Source of the DNA: Acidobacteriota bacterium | GTDB lineage: Bacteria > Acidobacteriota > UBA6911 > RPQK01 > DATIPO01 | DNA: 64,000 nucleotides | Assembly (NCBI GenBank): GCA_035471785.1 | Contig: DATIPQ010000040.1 | Coordinates: 1 to 64,000, forward strand | Direction: 5' to 3' | Shown here: positions 32,714-41,338 of the stretch, piece by piece | How the letters are laid out: each line of letters starts with the position of its first letter | Numbering within the stretch: the stretch's first letter is position 1 | Program-made: the position numbers and the translations under genes | The notes under the pieces: generated by a model | Seen by the model: the letters and a program-made list of their open reading frames with translations, nothing else | The model's database searches: none | Told to the model about the DNA's origin: nothing

Positions 32714-33724
32714 TTAGAACTTCCATCCGAAGACGATGTTGAGGCCGAAGTCATTGCGCTCGTTGCCGGAGGAGGGGTCGGAGTCGAAGTAGTCGAAAAG
32801 CTCGGTTCCTACCGTCAGGCCCCGGAAGAGGGGGTAGTTGAGTTGGGCGATCCAGCGCATCAGGTAGCGGCCGGAATCGGTCAGGCGGGGTTCGTACTCG
32901 AACTTGGTGGCCACTTCGCCTCCTCCCAGGACGGGCGAGGCCATTTCGATGCCGGCCAGGCCCTGGAGGTCGTTGCTGCGTTGCAGGCCCTCGAACTTCT
33001 CCTGCACGGCGGTCAGGCCGCCGAAGACGGAAAGGGAGGCCGCCCCGCGCGAGAACTCGTATCCAAACCCGGCCCCTTCGCGGGTCCTCAGGTCGAGTTC
33101 CTGTCGCTGGTTGGTGGTGAATCCGCCCAGGAAGTAGTAGAAGAACTTCTCCCCCAAGAAGCGGTCGTAACGTGCCGAGCCGTCCTGGATGCGGTTGTCT
33201 TCCACGCCGGTTTCCATGCTGAAGTCGAGTTGATAGGCCGCCTGCAGACGATAGTCCTCGCCCTGGCGGCGGGGACGGAAACTGAGGCTGAGGTTCTCGC
33301 GGTCGGTGTTGCCGCGCGACAGGTCGAAGCCGAAGTTGGCGGTGCCGTCCCAGCGCTCCCACCAGGTGGGCGGTTCCGGCGATTCGATGCCGATGGAGAC
33401 GATGTCGGCCAAGGCCACCTGGTCGGTCCGCGACGGAACCTGCAAGCGGGCCAATCCCTCTTCCCCGGCGGGGGCGACCGAGGCGGTTGTTTCCCGCCCG
33501 TCGCTGAGAACGATCTCCTGGGGCTGATCGGTCTGCAGCGAGGCCACCTCGGCCCAGGAGATGGCAACTTCTCCCGCGTAGGAGGTCGTGAACATGAGCT
33601 TGCCGTCCTTGAGAGACGCCACCGTTCCGGTCAGGCGGTCCTGGTTCTTGAGGACGACCTGGTCGGCCCAAGCCCATGCGCTGAAGAACCAAAAGGTCGA
33701 GATAAAGAAAAGCGTGCGTCTCAT
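32714..33724 (-). CDS. DUF481 outer-membrane-like beta-barrel protein (YdiY type)
   Basis: 336 residues from the ATG at 33722-33724, preceded on its strand by CAGGAG. A signal peptide (MRRTLFFISTFWFFSAWAWA) comes first; then an N-terminal beta domain (VVLKNQDRLTGTVASLKDGK, the usual 'nGDrltGxi' repeat); then the DUF481 region from about residue 135 (ANFGFDLSRGNTDRENLSLSF) with alternating strands and a C-terminal Phe (NIVFGWKF) as in outer-membrane barrels. The DUF481 role is unknown, possibly salt or osmotic stress. It heads downstream of the two signal peptidase genes on the same strand. Confidence 0.88.
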   Translation of the reverse strand: MRRTLFFISTFWFFSAWAWADQVVLKNQDRLTGTVASLKDGKLMFTTSYAGEVAISWAEVASLQTDQPQEIVLSDGRETTASVAPAGEEGLARLQVPSRTDQVALADIVSIGIESPEPPTWWERWDGTANFGFDLSRGNTDRENLSLSFRPRRQGEDYRLQAAYQLDFSMETGVEDNRIQDGSARYDRFLGEKFFYYFLGGFTTNQRQELDLRTREGAGFGYEFSRGAASLSVFGGLTAVQEKFEGLQRSNDLQGLAGIEMASPVLGGGEVATKFEYEPRLTDSGRYLMRWIAQLNYPLFRGLTVGTELFDYFDSDPSSGNERNDFGLNIVFGWKF

Positions 33725-33799
33725 ATATCGGACTCCTGTCTGTCTCAATTGCTCATCGAAATCGATAGAGAGAGGGGTTCGGTGCCGAGGCTGCCATCT

Positions 33800-34600
33800 T
33801 CAACGGATGACGTGACCGAAACGGCTCCAGCGGGTGCGCGTGAAGAAGTAGATGATGCGCTCGCCGTAGAGCTTGACAAGTTCACTGGGACTGCTGCGCT
33901 GGTAGGCGTCGGCGTCGTCCTCGTAGGACCAGAAGACAAAGAGCGGACGCCCCACGATCATGCTCTCTTCCAGCGTCCCGAAGTAGCGGCTGTCGCGGCT
34001 GTCGTCGCGGTTGTCGCCCATGACAAAATACTGACCTTGCGGCACGGTTAGCGGGCCGAAGTTGTCGCGGCTTGAAAAGCTGTGAAAGCCGCCCGTCCGC
34101 ACATCTCCCTCGGAGTGATACTTATAGGGCTCGTCGATGGGCTGATTGTCGATGAAGACCTGCTTGTCGCGGATCTCGACGGTTTCGCCGGGGAGGCCGA
34201 TGGCCCGCTTGACGTAGAGGACCTGGGGATCTTGAGGGTACTTGAAGACCACCACGTCTCCCCGTTCGATCAGGCGCGAAGCGGCCAGCCCCAAGCCCTC
34301 CCTGAAGTGGTTGCGATAGCTGAACTTGTCGATCAGCAGCCGGTCTCCCACCAGGATGGTGGGAACCATGGAAGGGGTGGGCACGGTCATGGGGTGGACG
34401 ACGAAGGTGGTCACGAAAAGGGCGAAGATGACGCACACCACGATGGTGATGAAGTACTCGCGCAGGGTGCTGTGCTGAATGGCCTCGGCCTGATCCGGCT
34501 CCCGAGCTTCATCGCCGTGGGCCGCACTTTGCTGCGAGTCCTGGTCCTGTTGGTTCGGGACCAGGTCGCTTGCTTCCGTCAGTTCGCGTTCTTCAGCCAA
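33800..34600 (-). CDS. lepB: Signal peptidase I (first of tandem pair)
   Basis: 266 residues if translation starts at the TTG at 34598-34600, which has GAGGAG about nine bases upstream; a TTG six codons earlier (34618) abuts the upstream stop and is less likely. A charged N-terminal about 45 residues precede one membrane helix (FITIVVCVIFALFVTTFVVH). Catalytic Ser is in PTPSMVPTI, Lys in YVKRAIGLPGE, and box E is MGDNRDDSRDSR. The enzyme removes signal peptides on the periplasmic side of the inner membrane. The upstream paralogue ends exactly where this gene begins; the two proteins are similar throughout, pointing to a tandem duplication that has diverged mainly in the N-terminal tail and the region between the Lys and box E. 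Confidence 0.93.
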   Translation of the reverse strand: MAEERELTEASDLVPNQQDQDSQQSAAHGDEAREPDQAEAIQHSTLREYFITIVVCVIFALFVTTFVVHPMTVPTPSMVPTILVGDRLLIDKFSYRNHFREGLGLAASRLIERGDVVVFKYPQDPQVLYVKRAIGLPGETVEIRDKQVFIDNQPIDEPYKYHSEGDVRTGGFHSFSSRDNFGPLTVPQGQYFVMGDNRDDSRDSRYFGTLEESMIVGRPLFVFWSYEDDADAYQRSSPSELVKLYGERIIYFFTRTRWSRFGHVIR

Positions 34601-34618
34601 ATCCGAAGCTCTCCTCAA

Positions 34619-35332
34619 CTAGCGGATGATGCGTCCCATGCGTTCCCAGCGGGTGCGGGGAAAAAAATAAAAGACCCGCTCGGCATAGAGCTTGAGGCGG
34701 GGTCCCAGTCCCGTGATCTGGTGGGCGTTGGGAGCGTCTTCGTAAGACCAGAAGGTGATCAGCGGACGTCCCACCAGATACTTGCGCTCCAGGAAACCCC
34801 AACTGCGGCTGTCCTGGCTGTTGTCGCGGTTGTCGCCCATTACGAAGAAGCTGCCCGGCGGCACCGTCACGGGGCCGTAGAAATCGCTTTTCGAGTAGGG
34901 ATTCGACCACTGGGCGTAGGGCTCCTCCAGCGGCAGGCCATCGACGAAGACTTGATGCCCGCGGACTTCCACTTGCTCCCCGGGCAGCCCGATGACGCGC
35001 TTCACCCACAGCACGTCGGTCTGCACGGGATGCTTGAAGACCACGATGTCGCCACGCCGGATTTCATGCTGAGGAACTCCGGGAACACCCATCCCGAAAT
35101 CGGCCCTGACCGTAAACTTGTCGACCAGTACCCTGTCTCCCACCAATATGGTTGGCTCCATGGAGGAGGTGGGCACGGTCATGGGATGGACGACGTAGGT
35201 TGTGATGAAGAAGGCGATGATGCTGCAGATGATCAGGCTCACCGCATTCTCGCGGAAAACGCCGTGCTTGCTCTTCTGCTCCTGCCCCTCTTGCTGGGCG
35301 TCGGCCTCCGCTTTTCTTTTCTTCTTGGCCAT
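34619..35332 (-). CDS. lepB: Signal peptidase I (second of tandem pair)
   Basis: 237 residues from the ATG at 35330-35332 (MAKKKRKAEA). A lysine-rich cytoplasmic tail and one membrane helix (AVSLIICSIIAFFITTYVVH) are followed by all catalytic boxes: PTSSMEPTI (nucleophile Ser), WVKRVIGLPGE (general base Lys) and MGDNRDNSQDSR. It directly precedes the other signal peptidase on the same transcript, with no gap. Two type I peptidases may divide substrates or growth phases; both look fully active. Confidence 0.93.
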   Translation of the reverse strand: MAKKKRKAEADAQQEGQEQKSKHGVFRENAVSLIICSIIAFFITTYVVHPMTVPTSSMEPTILVGDRVLVDKFTVRADFGMGVPGVPQHEIRRGDIVVFKHPVQTDVLWVKRVIGLPGEQVEVRGHQVFVDGLPLEEPYAQWSNPYSKSDFYGPVTVPPGSFFVMGDNRDNSQDSRSWGFLERKYLVGRPLITFWSYEDAPNAHQITGLGPRLKLYAERVFYFFPRTRWERMGRIIR

Positions 35333-35428
35333 GACCTTCAACATCCCTGCCGAAAGACCATAGGATATCAGAACCGGCGCACCCCCCGTATGACGAATCG
35401 CAGGGCGAATCGAGAGGGGGGAAGGGGT

Positions 35429-35965
35429 TCAGTCGAGGCGGTGCAGCGTCTCGTCTTGGGGACCCAGCCGCTCCAGCATCCGGCGCACGGCGAGGCCGCT
35501 TGTCGGATCGACCCAATCGGGAGCGATCTCGGCCAGGGGCACCATTACGAAGGCCCTTTCGGCCAAGCGGGGATGTGGAATCTGCAGGCGGGGATGATCG
35601 ATCTTGCGTCCCCCGTAGTAGAGGATGTCGATATCGATGTTGCGGGGCCCCTTATCGCGCCGCCGACGGCGACCCAAGGCCTGCTCGACCTGCAAGCAGA
35701 CTTCCAGCAGACCTAACGGCGAGAGCGCGGAGGCGGCCCGGCAGACCTGATTGAGGAACCGCGGCTGGTCGGTCACCTCGCGGGGAGCGGTGTCGTAGAG
35801 GCTGGAGCAGCGCTGCAATGCCACTCCCCGCCGCAGCAGTGCCTGAGCCGCCTGCTCGATCCAGCCCCGGCGGCGGCCCAGGTTCGATCCGAAGGCCAGG
35901 AAGATGGCTTCGTCGCCCCGGTTGGGCCGCTCGGCCTCTCGATCAGAAAGCTCTTCAGGAGGCAT
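35429..35965 (-). CDS. folK: 2-amino-4-hydroxy-6-hydroxymethyldihydropteridine pyrophosphokinase
   Basis: 178 residues. FLAFGSNLGRRRGWIEQA (substrate and ATP-binding start), FLNQVCRAASALSPLGLLEV and GRRRRRDKGPRNIDIDILYYG are the classic HPPK signatures; the two Asp of DIDIL bind Mg2+ and HPHPR-like IPHPRLAERAFVMVPLAEIAP completes it. The enzyme transfers pyrophosphate from ATP to the pterin in folate synthesis (cytoplasm). The first about 17 residues are a non-conserved extension, so the true start may be later. The gene starts two bases after the lptD stop, hence an operon with the envelope gene. Confidence 0.93.
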   Translation of the reverse strand: MPPEELSDREAERPNRGDEAIFLAFGSNLGRRRGWIEQAAQALLRRGVALQRCSSLYDTAPREVTDQPRFLNQVCRAASALSPLGLLEVCLQVEQALGRRRRRDKGPRNIDIDILYYGGRKIDHPRLQIPHPRLAERAFVMVPLAEIAPDWVDPTSGLAVRRMLERLGPQDETLHRLD

Positions 35966-35967
35966 CT

Positions 35968-38184
35968 TCAGAAAATCCGGTCGGGACGCTCGATGTTGCC
36001 GAAGAAGCCCAGTCCTTTCAGGTAGAAGGAGAAAAGCAAGGCCTGCTCGTCACGCAGCCGGCGGCCGTCGTCGCCTACCAGGTTGAAGCCTTCGTACTGG
36101 ACGGAAACGCCGCAGCATCCCTTGAAATAGTTGAGGCGGACGCGCCAGTTGAGGAAGCGGTCGCTTTCAAGATTGTAGCTGTAGCGTCCCGAGAAGGACA
36201 GCCCGTCCTGGAGGTCGCCCCAGGCAAACAGTTGTTGCAGTTGATTGCGTCGAAAAGTGCCGATCTCGAGCTCCTGGGTTTTAAAGTAAGTGGTTCCCAG
36301 GTAGAGCGGTCCCGCGGCCAGGTTGCCCGTGATGGAGAAATTGCGGAAGCGGTCGAAATCGGGATCGTAGTCGGTGCGCACGTCGAAGCTGACGCGCCGG
36401 AAGGGGGTGATGCGGGCCAGCGCCGTGACCGGCGAGGAGTTGCGGGCAAAGGCCAGATACTGGAAGCCGGTGAAGGAATAGAGCGGAAAGAACTGGTTGA
36501 CCTCTCCGTTCTCCAGGGCGCCCCCGAAGTCGGTGTCGAAGAAGTACTTCTGGGCCACCTTGAGGGAAAGCCATTCGCGGGTTTCACCCCGCCGCTTGAC
36601 GAAGAAGCGGTTTGTGAGACTCACCTCCACCTCGTTGGTGTCGGCCACCGCGTCGTTCTCATCGAAGAGCAGGGTGCGGGCGAAGTCGCGGCCGATGCCG
36701 CCTATGTAGCGGTAGCGCAGGGAGGGCTCGACGACGTGTTTCCAGGTGGGAGTTCCCTGCTTGTCGCGGTAAATCTTGGAGAGTCCCCATCCCTTCACGT
36801 CGAGAGTGAACTCCAGGTACTCGCGGTTGAAGTCTTGGCCGCTGACTGAGAGGTTGCCTTCTTCATCCTGGAGCAGGCTGTTGCTGTAGAAGGTTTCCCG
36901 CAAGCCCAGGCTGGGCGTGAGTTTGAGTCCTTGCCCCAGGGGGACGGAGAAGTACAAGCGCGGGAAAAGGTCGAGACGCTGGGTGAGTCCGGGCGTTTCC
37001 AATTGGCTGTCGGAGCGGCTCAACCCCGTGGCCGAAGCGTCCAAATCAGCGAAGAAAGGACTGTCGAAGAGCCGATGACCGCTGACCCGGAACCAGAATG
37101 AGGGCAGCGCCCGCACCACGGCATTGGGACCCGGAAAGGCGGTCTCTTCGCGCGAGGCCAGAAAGTTGACGGAACGGGTCTTGACGCTCTTGCTGATGAA
37201 GACCTGAGAGGCCTCTGTAGAGCGTACGGCGGTGAAGAAGTTGTCGGAAAAGACCTGGCGGAAGTCGAAGCTGGAGACCAGGTTGAACTTGGCTACGGCG
37301 CGGTAGCCGCCAAAGCGGGTTTCAGCTTCGCCGTTGAGGCTTCCGCCTCCCTGGTCGAGCCGGTCGTTGACGGCGTAGGCGTCCAGTTCCAGGCGGGTGA
37401 ACTGATTGGGACGGGCCCTGAAGATGGCCCCGAAGCCGAATCCTCGCTCCGAGAAATAGTCCTGGGTGTAGACCAGATCGGCACTGCGTCCTAGGGTCAG
37501 GTAGAAGCTCTGGCTGAAGCGCCTCCCCTTGTTGTTGGAGTTGCCCAGCGAGGGCAGCAGGAACCCGCTCTGGCGCTCCCTCTTGGTGGAGGGGAACTGC
37601 AAATAGGGCAGATAGAAGACGGGGATCTGCTTGAGTTTGAAGATGGTGTTCTTGCTGCGCGTCCAGGAGTCGACCATGATGCGGGCCCGGTCCAGCGTGA
37701 AGCTCCACTTGGGGACGGCCTCGTCGCAGGAGGTGATGACGCCGTCGCGAAGCACCCATTCGTCGGGTCCGGTCTTGCTCAAGGAGGCGGCCCGGATGAA
37801 GAGTTCCTGCTCGGTGAATCCGTCCACGTCGTAAAGGGTGCCGGTCTTGGCTTCGACGTCGATGTCGCCCCGCACGGCGTTGAGGAATTCCTTGCCGGGC
37901 CGCGTCAAGCGCACCTCGCGGCCCGCTCCCGGGCGGCTCTCCAGACGGGCCATGCGGGTGTTGGGATCGTAGATGACCTGGTGGGCCCTCAGCGTCAGGT
38001 CCTGGTAGGTGATCACGACCTGGCCGACGGCACGGTAGACGTCTCCCTGCACGTCGATGGTGTCGGCTTCCAGCACCACCACTCCCTCATCGGTGGGAAG
38101 CTCGGAGCGGGGGCGCTGCTGCGCCGTGGCCACGCACAGGCAAAGGAAGAGGACCGGGAGAGCGATGGTGGCGGGCTTCAACAC
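35968..38184 (-). CDS. lptD: LPS-assembly outer-membrane protein LptD (OstA)
   Basis: 738 residues from a GTG at 38182-38184; the open frame goes up to 38364, but that part overlaps the divergent AhpD-like gene and has no signal peptide. The chosen start gives a signal sequence (LKPATIALPVLFLCLCVATAQQ). Residues about 35-130 are the LptA/OstA-like beta-jellyroll (VVLEADTIDVQGDVYRAVGQ, LRAHQVIYDPNTR). The LptD core then follows (DEAVPKWSFTLDRARI, IPVFYLPYLQFPSTKRERQSGFLLP) and a large C-terminal barrel that ends FFGNIERPDRIF. LptD with LptE inserts lipopolysaccharide in the outer membrane, which implies a diderm with LPS. The gene is divergent from the 38291 gene; no lptE is recognised in the window. 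Confidence 0.85.
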   Translation of the reverse strand: MLKPATIALPVLFLCLCVATAQQRPRSELPTDEGVVVLEADTIDVQGDVYRAVGQVVITYQDLTLRAHQVIYDPNTRMARLESRPGAGREVRLTRPGKEFLNAVRGDIDVEAKTGTLYDVDGFTEQELFIRAASLSKTGPDEWVLRDGVITSCDEAVPKWSFTLDRARIMVDSWTRSKNTIFKLKQIPVFYLPYLQFPSTKRERQSGFLLPSLGNSNNKGRRFSQSFYLTLGRSADLVYTQDYFSERGFGFGAIFRARPNQFTRLELDAYAVNDRLDQGGGSLNGEAETRFGGYRAVAKFNLVSSFDFRQVFSDNFFTAVRSTEASQVFISKSVKTRSVNFLASREETAFPGPNAVVRALPSFWFRVSGHRLFDSPFFADLDASATGLSRSDSQLETPGLTQRLDLFPRLYFSVPLGQGLKLTPSLGLRETFYSNSLLQDEEGNLSVSGQDFNREYLEFTLDVKGWGLSKIYRDKQGTPTWKHVVEPSLRYRYIGGIGRDFARTLLFDENDAVADTNEVEVSLTNRFFVKRRGETREWLSLKVAQKYFFDTDFGGALENGEVNQFFPLYSFTGFQYLAFARNSSPVTALARITPFRRVSFDVRTDYDPDFDRFRNFSITGNLAAGPLYLGTTYFKTQELEIGTFRRNQLQQLFAWGDLQDGLSFSGRYSYNLESDRFLNWRVRLNYFKGCCGVSVQYEGFNLVGDDGRRLRDEQALLFSFYLKGLGFFGNIERPDRIF

Positions 38185-38290
38185 CGCGTAAAGATAGCAG
38201 AGTCCCGGCTCAAGCCCAAGCTTCTTCGCCGAGGCCCGCCAAGCGCGTTTGGACTTTGCCAGTTCAATGGTGCTAACATCGCTGTGAGCT

Positions 38291-38665
38291 ATGTCGGATA
38301 AAGGCGAGAAAGAATCTAAGACCGAGAAGGAATCTAAAACGCCGTCCCGCAACAGGGACGACAAGTGGCCCTCCTACACCATGGTGGAGCCGCGCATGCG
38401 GAAGATCTACTTTCAGTTCTACCGCGAGACCTACCGCTCCAGCCAGATCGACCGCAAGACCAAGGAACTGATCGCCATCGGAGCCTCGCTCGGCTACCAG
38501 TGCAAGGGATGCCTGGAAGGCCACATCAAGAAGGCCATCGAGTACGGCGCCACAAAAGAGGAGATCAGCGAAGCCATCGCCATCACCATGGGCGTGGCCG
38601 CCGCCTCCGCCGTCGACCAGACCGACCTGGCCTCGGAGGCCCTCAAACTGGTTCACTTCCCTTGA
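38291..38665 (+). CDS. AhpD-like carboxymuconolactone decarboxylase-family protein
   Basis: 124 residues. A Lys/Glu-rich N-terminal tail of about 25 residues precedes the CMD domain. YQCKGCLEGHIKKAIEYGATKEEI contains the redox CxxC and the following His of AhpD-type proteins (C-x2-C-x3-H). AITMGVAAASAVDQ is the usual last helix. Such proteins act as alkylhydroperoxidase-like thiol reductases, or bind peroxides in the cytoplasm; the substrate is unknown. The start is preceded by TAACAT at 38274-38279 and has no ribosome-binding site. Divergent from lptD; a small unknown gene follows 18 bases after its stop. Confidence 0.87.
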   Translation: MSDKGEKESKTEKESKTPSRNRDDKWPSYTMVEPRMRKIYFQFYRETYRSSQIDRKTKELIAIGASLGYQCKGCLEGHIKKAIEYGATKEEISEAIAITMGVAAASAVDQTDLASEALKLVHFP

Positions 38666-38683
38666 GCCCGCCATCCTCACAGA

Positions 38684-38944
38684 ATGCCCAGCGACGATCA
38701 GCAGACTTTTCGCAGCCGCCTGCAGTCTTTCCTCCTCTTCCACCTGGGAGTGGACGCCCAGCTTGAGTTCCAGGCCGGGCAGGACGGAGGCGTGGAGGTG
38801 AGCCTGAGCCATTCCCGCGTCCACGACTTCAGCTTCGCTCTCGGCCCAGCCGAACTGGCCCGTCTGGCCGCTTCCCCCGAGGAAACCGAGGAGTTCCTGC
38901 TCGACCAGCTCACCGCCCACCGTCGCGGCGGCCTGGCCCGTTGA
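38684..38944 (+). CDS. Small protein of unknown function
   Basis: 86 residues, not recognised. It follows the AhpD-like gene by 18 bases and precedes the exchanger gene, with the same strand and similar GC, which supports real coding. The sequence has an amphipathic N-terminal helix (FRSRLQSFLLFHLGVD), a short beta-like stretch (VEVSLSHSRVHDFSFAL) and a C-terminal helix (SPEETEEFLLDQLTAH). No cysteines and no signal peptide. It may be a small regulator or stability factor for the operon, but that is a guess. Confidence 0.5.
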   Translation: MPSDDQQTFRSRLQSFLLFHLGVDAQLEFQAGQDGGVEVSLSHSRVHDFSFALGPAELARLAASPEETEEFLLDQLTAHRRGGLAR

Positions 38945-38997
38945 AGGTTTGCTCTACCGTGGCTGGCCGGTCGCCGTTCCGTTGTATCATTGCCCTT

Positions 38998-40068
38998 ATG
39001 GAGGCTTGGTCTGTCGTCTTCTTCCTGCTGGGGTTGTTGCTGCTTCTCGGAGGAGCCGAGTTGCTGGTGCGAGGATCCTCGCGTCTGGCGGCGGCGCTGG
39101 GCATCTCGCCGCTGATCATCGGACTCACCGTCGTGGCCTTCGGCACCAGTTCTCCCGAACTGGCTGTCAGCATGCGGGGAGCCTGGACCGGACATGCCGA
39201 CCTGTCAGTGGGCAACGTACTGGGCAGCAACATCTTCAACGTCCTCTTCATACTGGGCTTGTCCGCCCTCATCGTTCCGCTCAAAGTCGACCAGCGTCTG
39301 GTGCGGATCGATGTTCCCCTGATGACGGGGGCTTCCCTGCTGCTTTTGGTCATGGCCTGGGACGGAAGACTGGGGCGGCTGGAGGGCGGCATCCTGTCGA
39401 GCGGACTGCTGGCCTATATCGCCTTCGCGGTCTGGCAGAGCCGTCGCGAATCGAAGAAGGTCAAGGCTGAGTACGCCCAGCAATTCGGCCCCCCTCCTCC
39501 CACCGCCTCCGGCGCCCTTTTGCAAATCGCGGTAGCGGCTGTCGGGCTGCTGTTGTTGCTGGTGGGCGCCCAGTGGCTGCTGGACGGATCGATCCGAATC
39601 GCCCGCTGGGCCGGCTTGAGCGAACTGACCATCGGATTGACGATCATCGCCGCCGGAACCTCTCTGCCTGAGGTAGCCACCTCGCTGATAGCCGCCCTGC
39701 GGGGCGAGCGCGACATTGCCGTGGGCAACGTGGTGGGAAGCAATCTCTTCAACCTGCTGGGCGTCCTCGGCCCCACTGCCGTGCTGGCTCCCGGCGGATT
39801 ACAGGTGGCACCCTCGGCGCTGCTGCTGGACCTCCCCTTCGTGGTGGCCACGGCTCTTGTCTGCACTCCTATCTTCCTGACCGCCTGGCAGATCGATCGC
39901 TGGGAGGGAGGAGCTCTGCTGCTCCTCTACCTGGCCTATGTCGCGGCATTGCTGGCCTCAGACGGGGACGCTTCGAATCTGGGATACGTCCGCTATCTTC
40001 TCATCGCCGCTCCTGCCTTGCTGGCCGGGGCCTCGCTGGCACCCTCCGTCAGGGCGCGACGCCGCTGA
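38998..40068 (+). CDS. Calcium/sodium exchanger (CaCA family, YrbG type)
   Basis: 356 residues from the ATG at 38998; a TATCAT box ends seven bases before it. Two homologous halves of five membrane helices are visible. The alpha-1 repeat is LIIGLTVVAFGTSSPELAVS and the alpha-2 repeat is LTIGLTIIAAGTSLPEVATS, which hold the ion-binding Glu in GTSxPE. Each repeat is followed by GNVLGSNIFNVLFILG or GNVVGSNLFNLLGVLG. A cytoplasmic loop (SRRESKKVKAEYAQQF) joins the halves. It exports Ca2+ in exchange for Na+ or H+ across the inner membrane. Confidence 0.93.
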   Translation: MEAWSVVFFLLGLLLLLGGAELLVRGSSRLAAALGISPLIIGLTVVAFGTSSPELAVSMRGAWTGHADLSVGNVLGSNIFNVLFILGLSALIVPLKVDQRLVRIDVPLMTGASLLLLVMAWDGRLGRLEGGILSSGLLAYIAFAVWQSRRESKKVKAEYAQQFGPPPPTASGALLQIAVAAVGLLLLLVGAQWLLDGSIRIARWAGLSELTIGLTIIAAGTSLPEVATSLIAALRGERDIAVGNVVGSNLFNLLGVLGPTAVLAPGGLQVAPSALLLDLPFVVATALVCTPIFLTAWQIDRWEGGALLLLYLAYVAALLASDGDASNLGYVRYLLIAAPALLAGASLAPSVRARRR

Positions 40069-40129
40069 CGTCAGCTTGGATGCCGAGCCGGCAGTCGTCC
40101 CCTTCTGGAAACTGCTAAAATCGAAGGTC

Positions 40130-41338
40130 ATGCAAGGGTTCGTCGGGAGCGCGGCGGTGAAGGGGCTGGTTTTCCTGCTCGTGGGGGCAGGAGGCGGCCG
40201 CTTGGCGGCCCAGGACTCGGCGCTTTTCGTCGATCCCGCGTCCTACGACTTCAGCCAGAACCCCGCCTTGCTGGAGCGCATCCGCAGCGGACCGCACGGC
40301 TACTTCCGCTTCATCAACATCCCCTTCGGAAGCTACGTGTGCGAGCACTACGACGCACTGATGGTGGGACTGCCTCCCGTCAACCTGCACGGCGACGCCC
40401 ATGTCGAGCAGTACGCCGTCACCGACCTGGGCCGCGGACTCACCGACTTCGACGACTCGGCCAAGGGTCCGGGACTCATCGACCTGCTGCGTTTCGGCGT
40501 GTCTCTCGACCTGGCCGCCCGCGCCCACGGCTGGGACGGACGCTCGGAGAAGATCTTCGAGACCTTCCTGGACGGCTACCGCAAGGGACTGAGCGATCCT
40601 GACAGCGAAGCGGCCGAACCCGCCTTCGTGGAGCGCCTGCGCGACGGCTTCAGCGACGACCGCCAGGGCTATCTGGAAGGGGTGGGGGAGATGATGGATC
40701 CGCTGACTTCGGACACGGAAACGGAGCTGCTGGCATCCATCGAACCCTATACCCAGTCGATGCTGCGGGCCGACCCGTCCAAGGGCCGAGAGTACTTCGA
40801 GGTGGTCAAAGCCGGACGCCTGCGCATGGGCATCGGCAGCGCCCTCGACGTCAAATACCTGATCCGTTTCGCCGGGCCCGCAGAGGGTCCCCTCGACGAC
40901 GTCATCGTGGAACTCAAGGAAGTCCGCAACCTGACGGGCATTCCCTGCATTCAGGCGGCTAAGAACGACCCCTTCCGCATTCTGGTCAGCCAGGCGCGGA
41001 TCGCCTACCGTCCTTTCGATCTGCTGGGATACGCTCAGATGGGACGGCGCACTCTGTGGGCCCACCGCTGGGTGGACAATTACCGCGAGGTCGACATCCG
41101 GGACACCTTGAAACGTCCCCGCGACCTGAGCGAGTTGGCCTATGACGTGGGCCTCCAACTGGGGCTGGGGCATCCCAAGATGATCGCGGCGCCCTTTGAC
41201 GAGCAAGTGCGCCGTACCATGCTCGATTTTTTGGACCGGCGCCTCACCGCCATCCGCACGGCCCGCCGACAACTGAGCGAGTCGGTGGTCCTGGCCTGGA
41301 AGCAATTCAACCGCCGCCTGCAGTCCGAGCAGCCATGA
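40130..41338 (+). CDS. DUF2252 family protein with signal peptide
   Basis: 402 residues from the ATG at 40130, with TAAAAT at 40116-40121 just upstream. The N-terminus (VKGLVFLLVGAGGGRLAAQ) looks like a signal peptide. The core has VNLHGDAHVEQYAV and LTDFDDSAKGPGLIDLLRFGVSL, the hallmark of DUF2252, a fold related to aminoglycoside phosphotransferases/kinases (HGDxHxxN with catalytic-like Asp; here the Asn is replaced by Gln). The export signal is odd because ATP-using kinases act in the cytoplasm, so the activity may differ. The stop overlaps the start of the next gene (ATGA), so it is coupled to the enolase-superfamily enzyme. Confidence 0.85.
   Translation: MQGFVGSAAVKGLVFLLVGAGGGRLAAQDSALFVDPASYDFSQNPALLERIRSGPHGYFRFINIPFGSYVCEHYDALMVGLPPVNLHGDAHVEQYAVTDLGRGLTDFDDSAKGPGLIDLLRFGVSLDLAARAHGWDGRSEKIFETFLDGYRKGLSDPDSEAAEPAFVERLRDGFSDDRQGYLEGVGEMMDPLTSDTETELLASIEPYTQSMLRADPSKGREYFEVVKAGRLRMGIGSALDVKYLIRFAGPAEGPLDDVIVELKEVRNLTGIPCIQAAKNDPFRILVSQARIAYRPFDLLGYAQMGRRTLWAHRWVDNYREVDIRDTLKRPRDLSELAYDVGLQLGLGHPKMIAAPFDEQVRRTMLDFLDRRLTAIRTARRQLSESVVLAWKQFNRRLQSEQP

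Noticed and set aside
38185-38364. Extended N-terminus of LptD
   Set aside because: It would overlap the start of the divergent AhpD-like gene and hide the signal peptide; a GTG at 38184 fits better.
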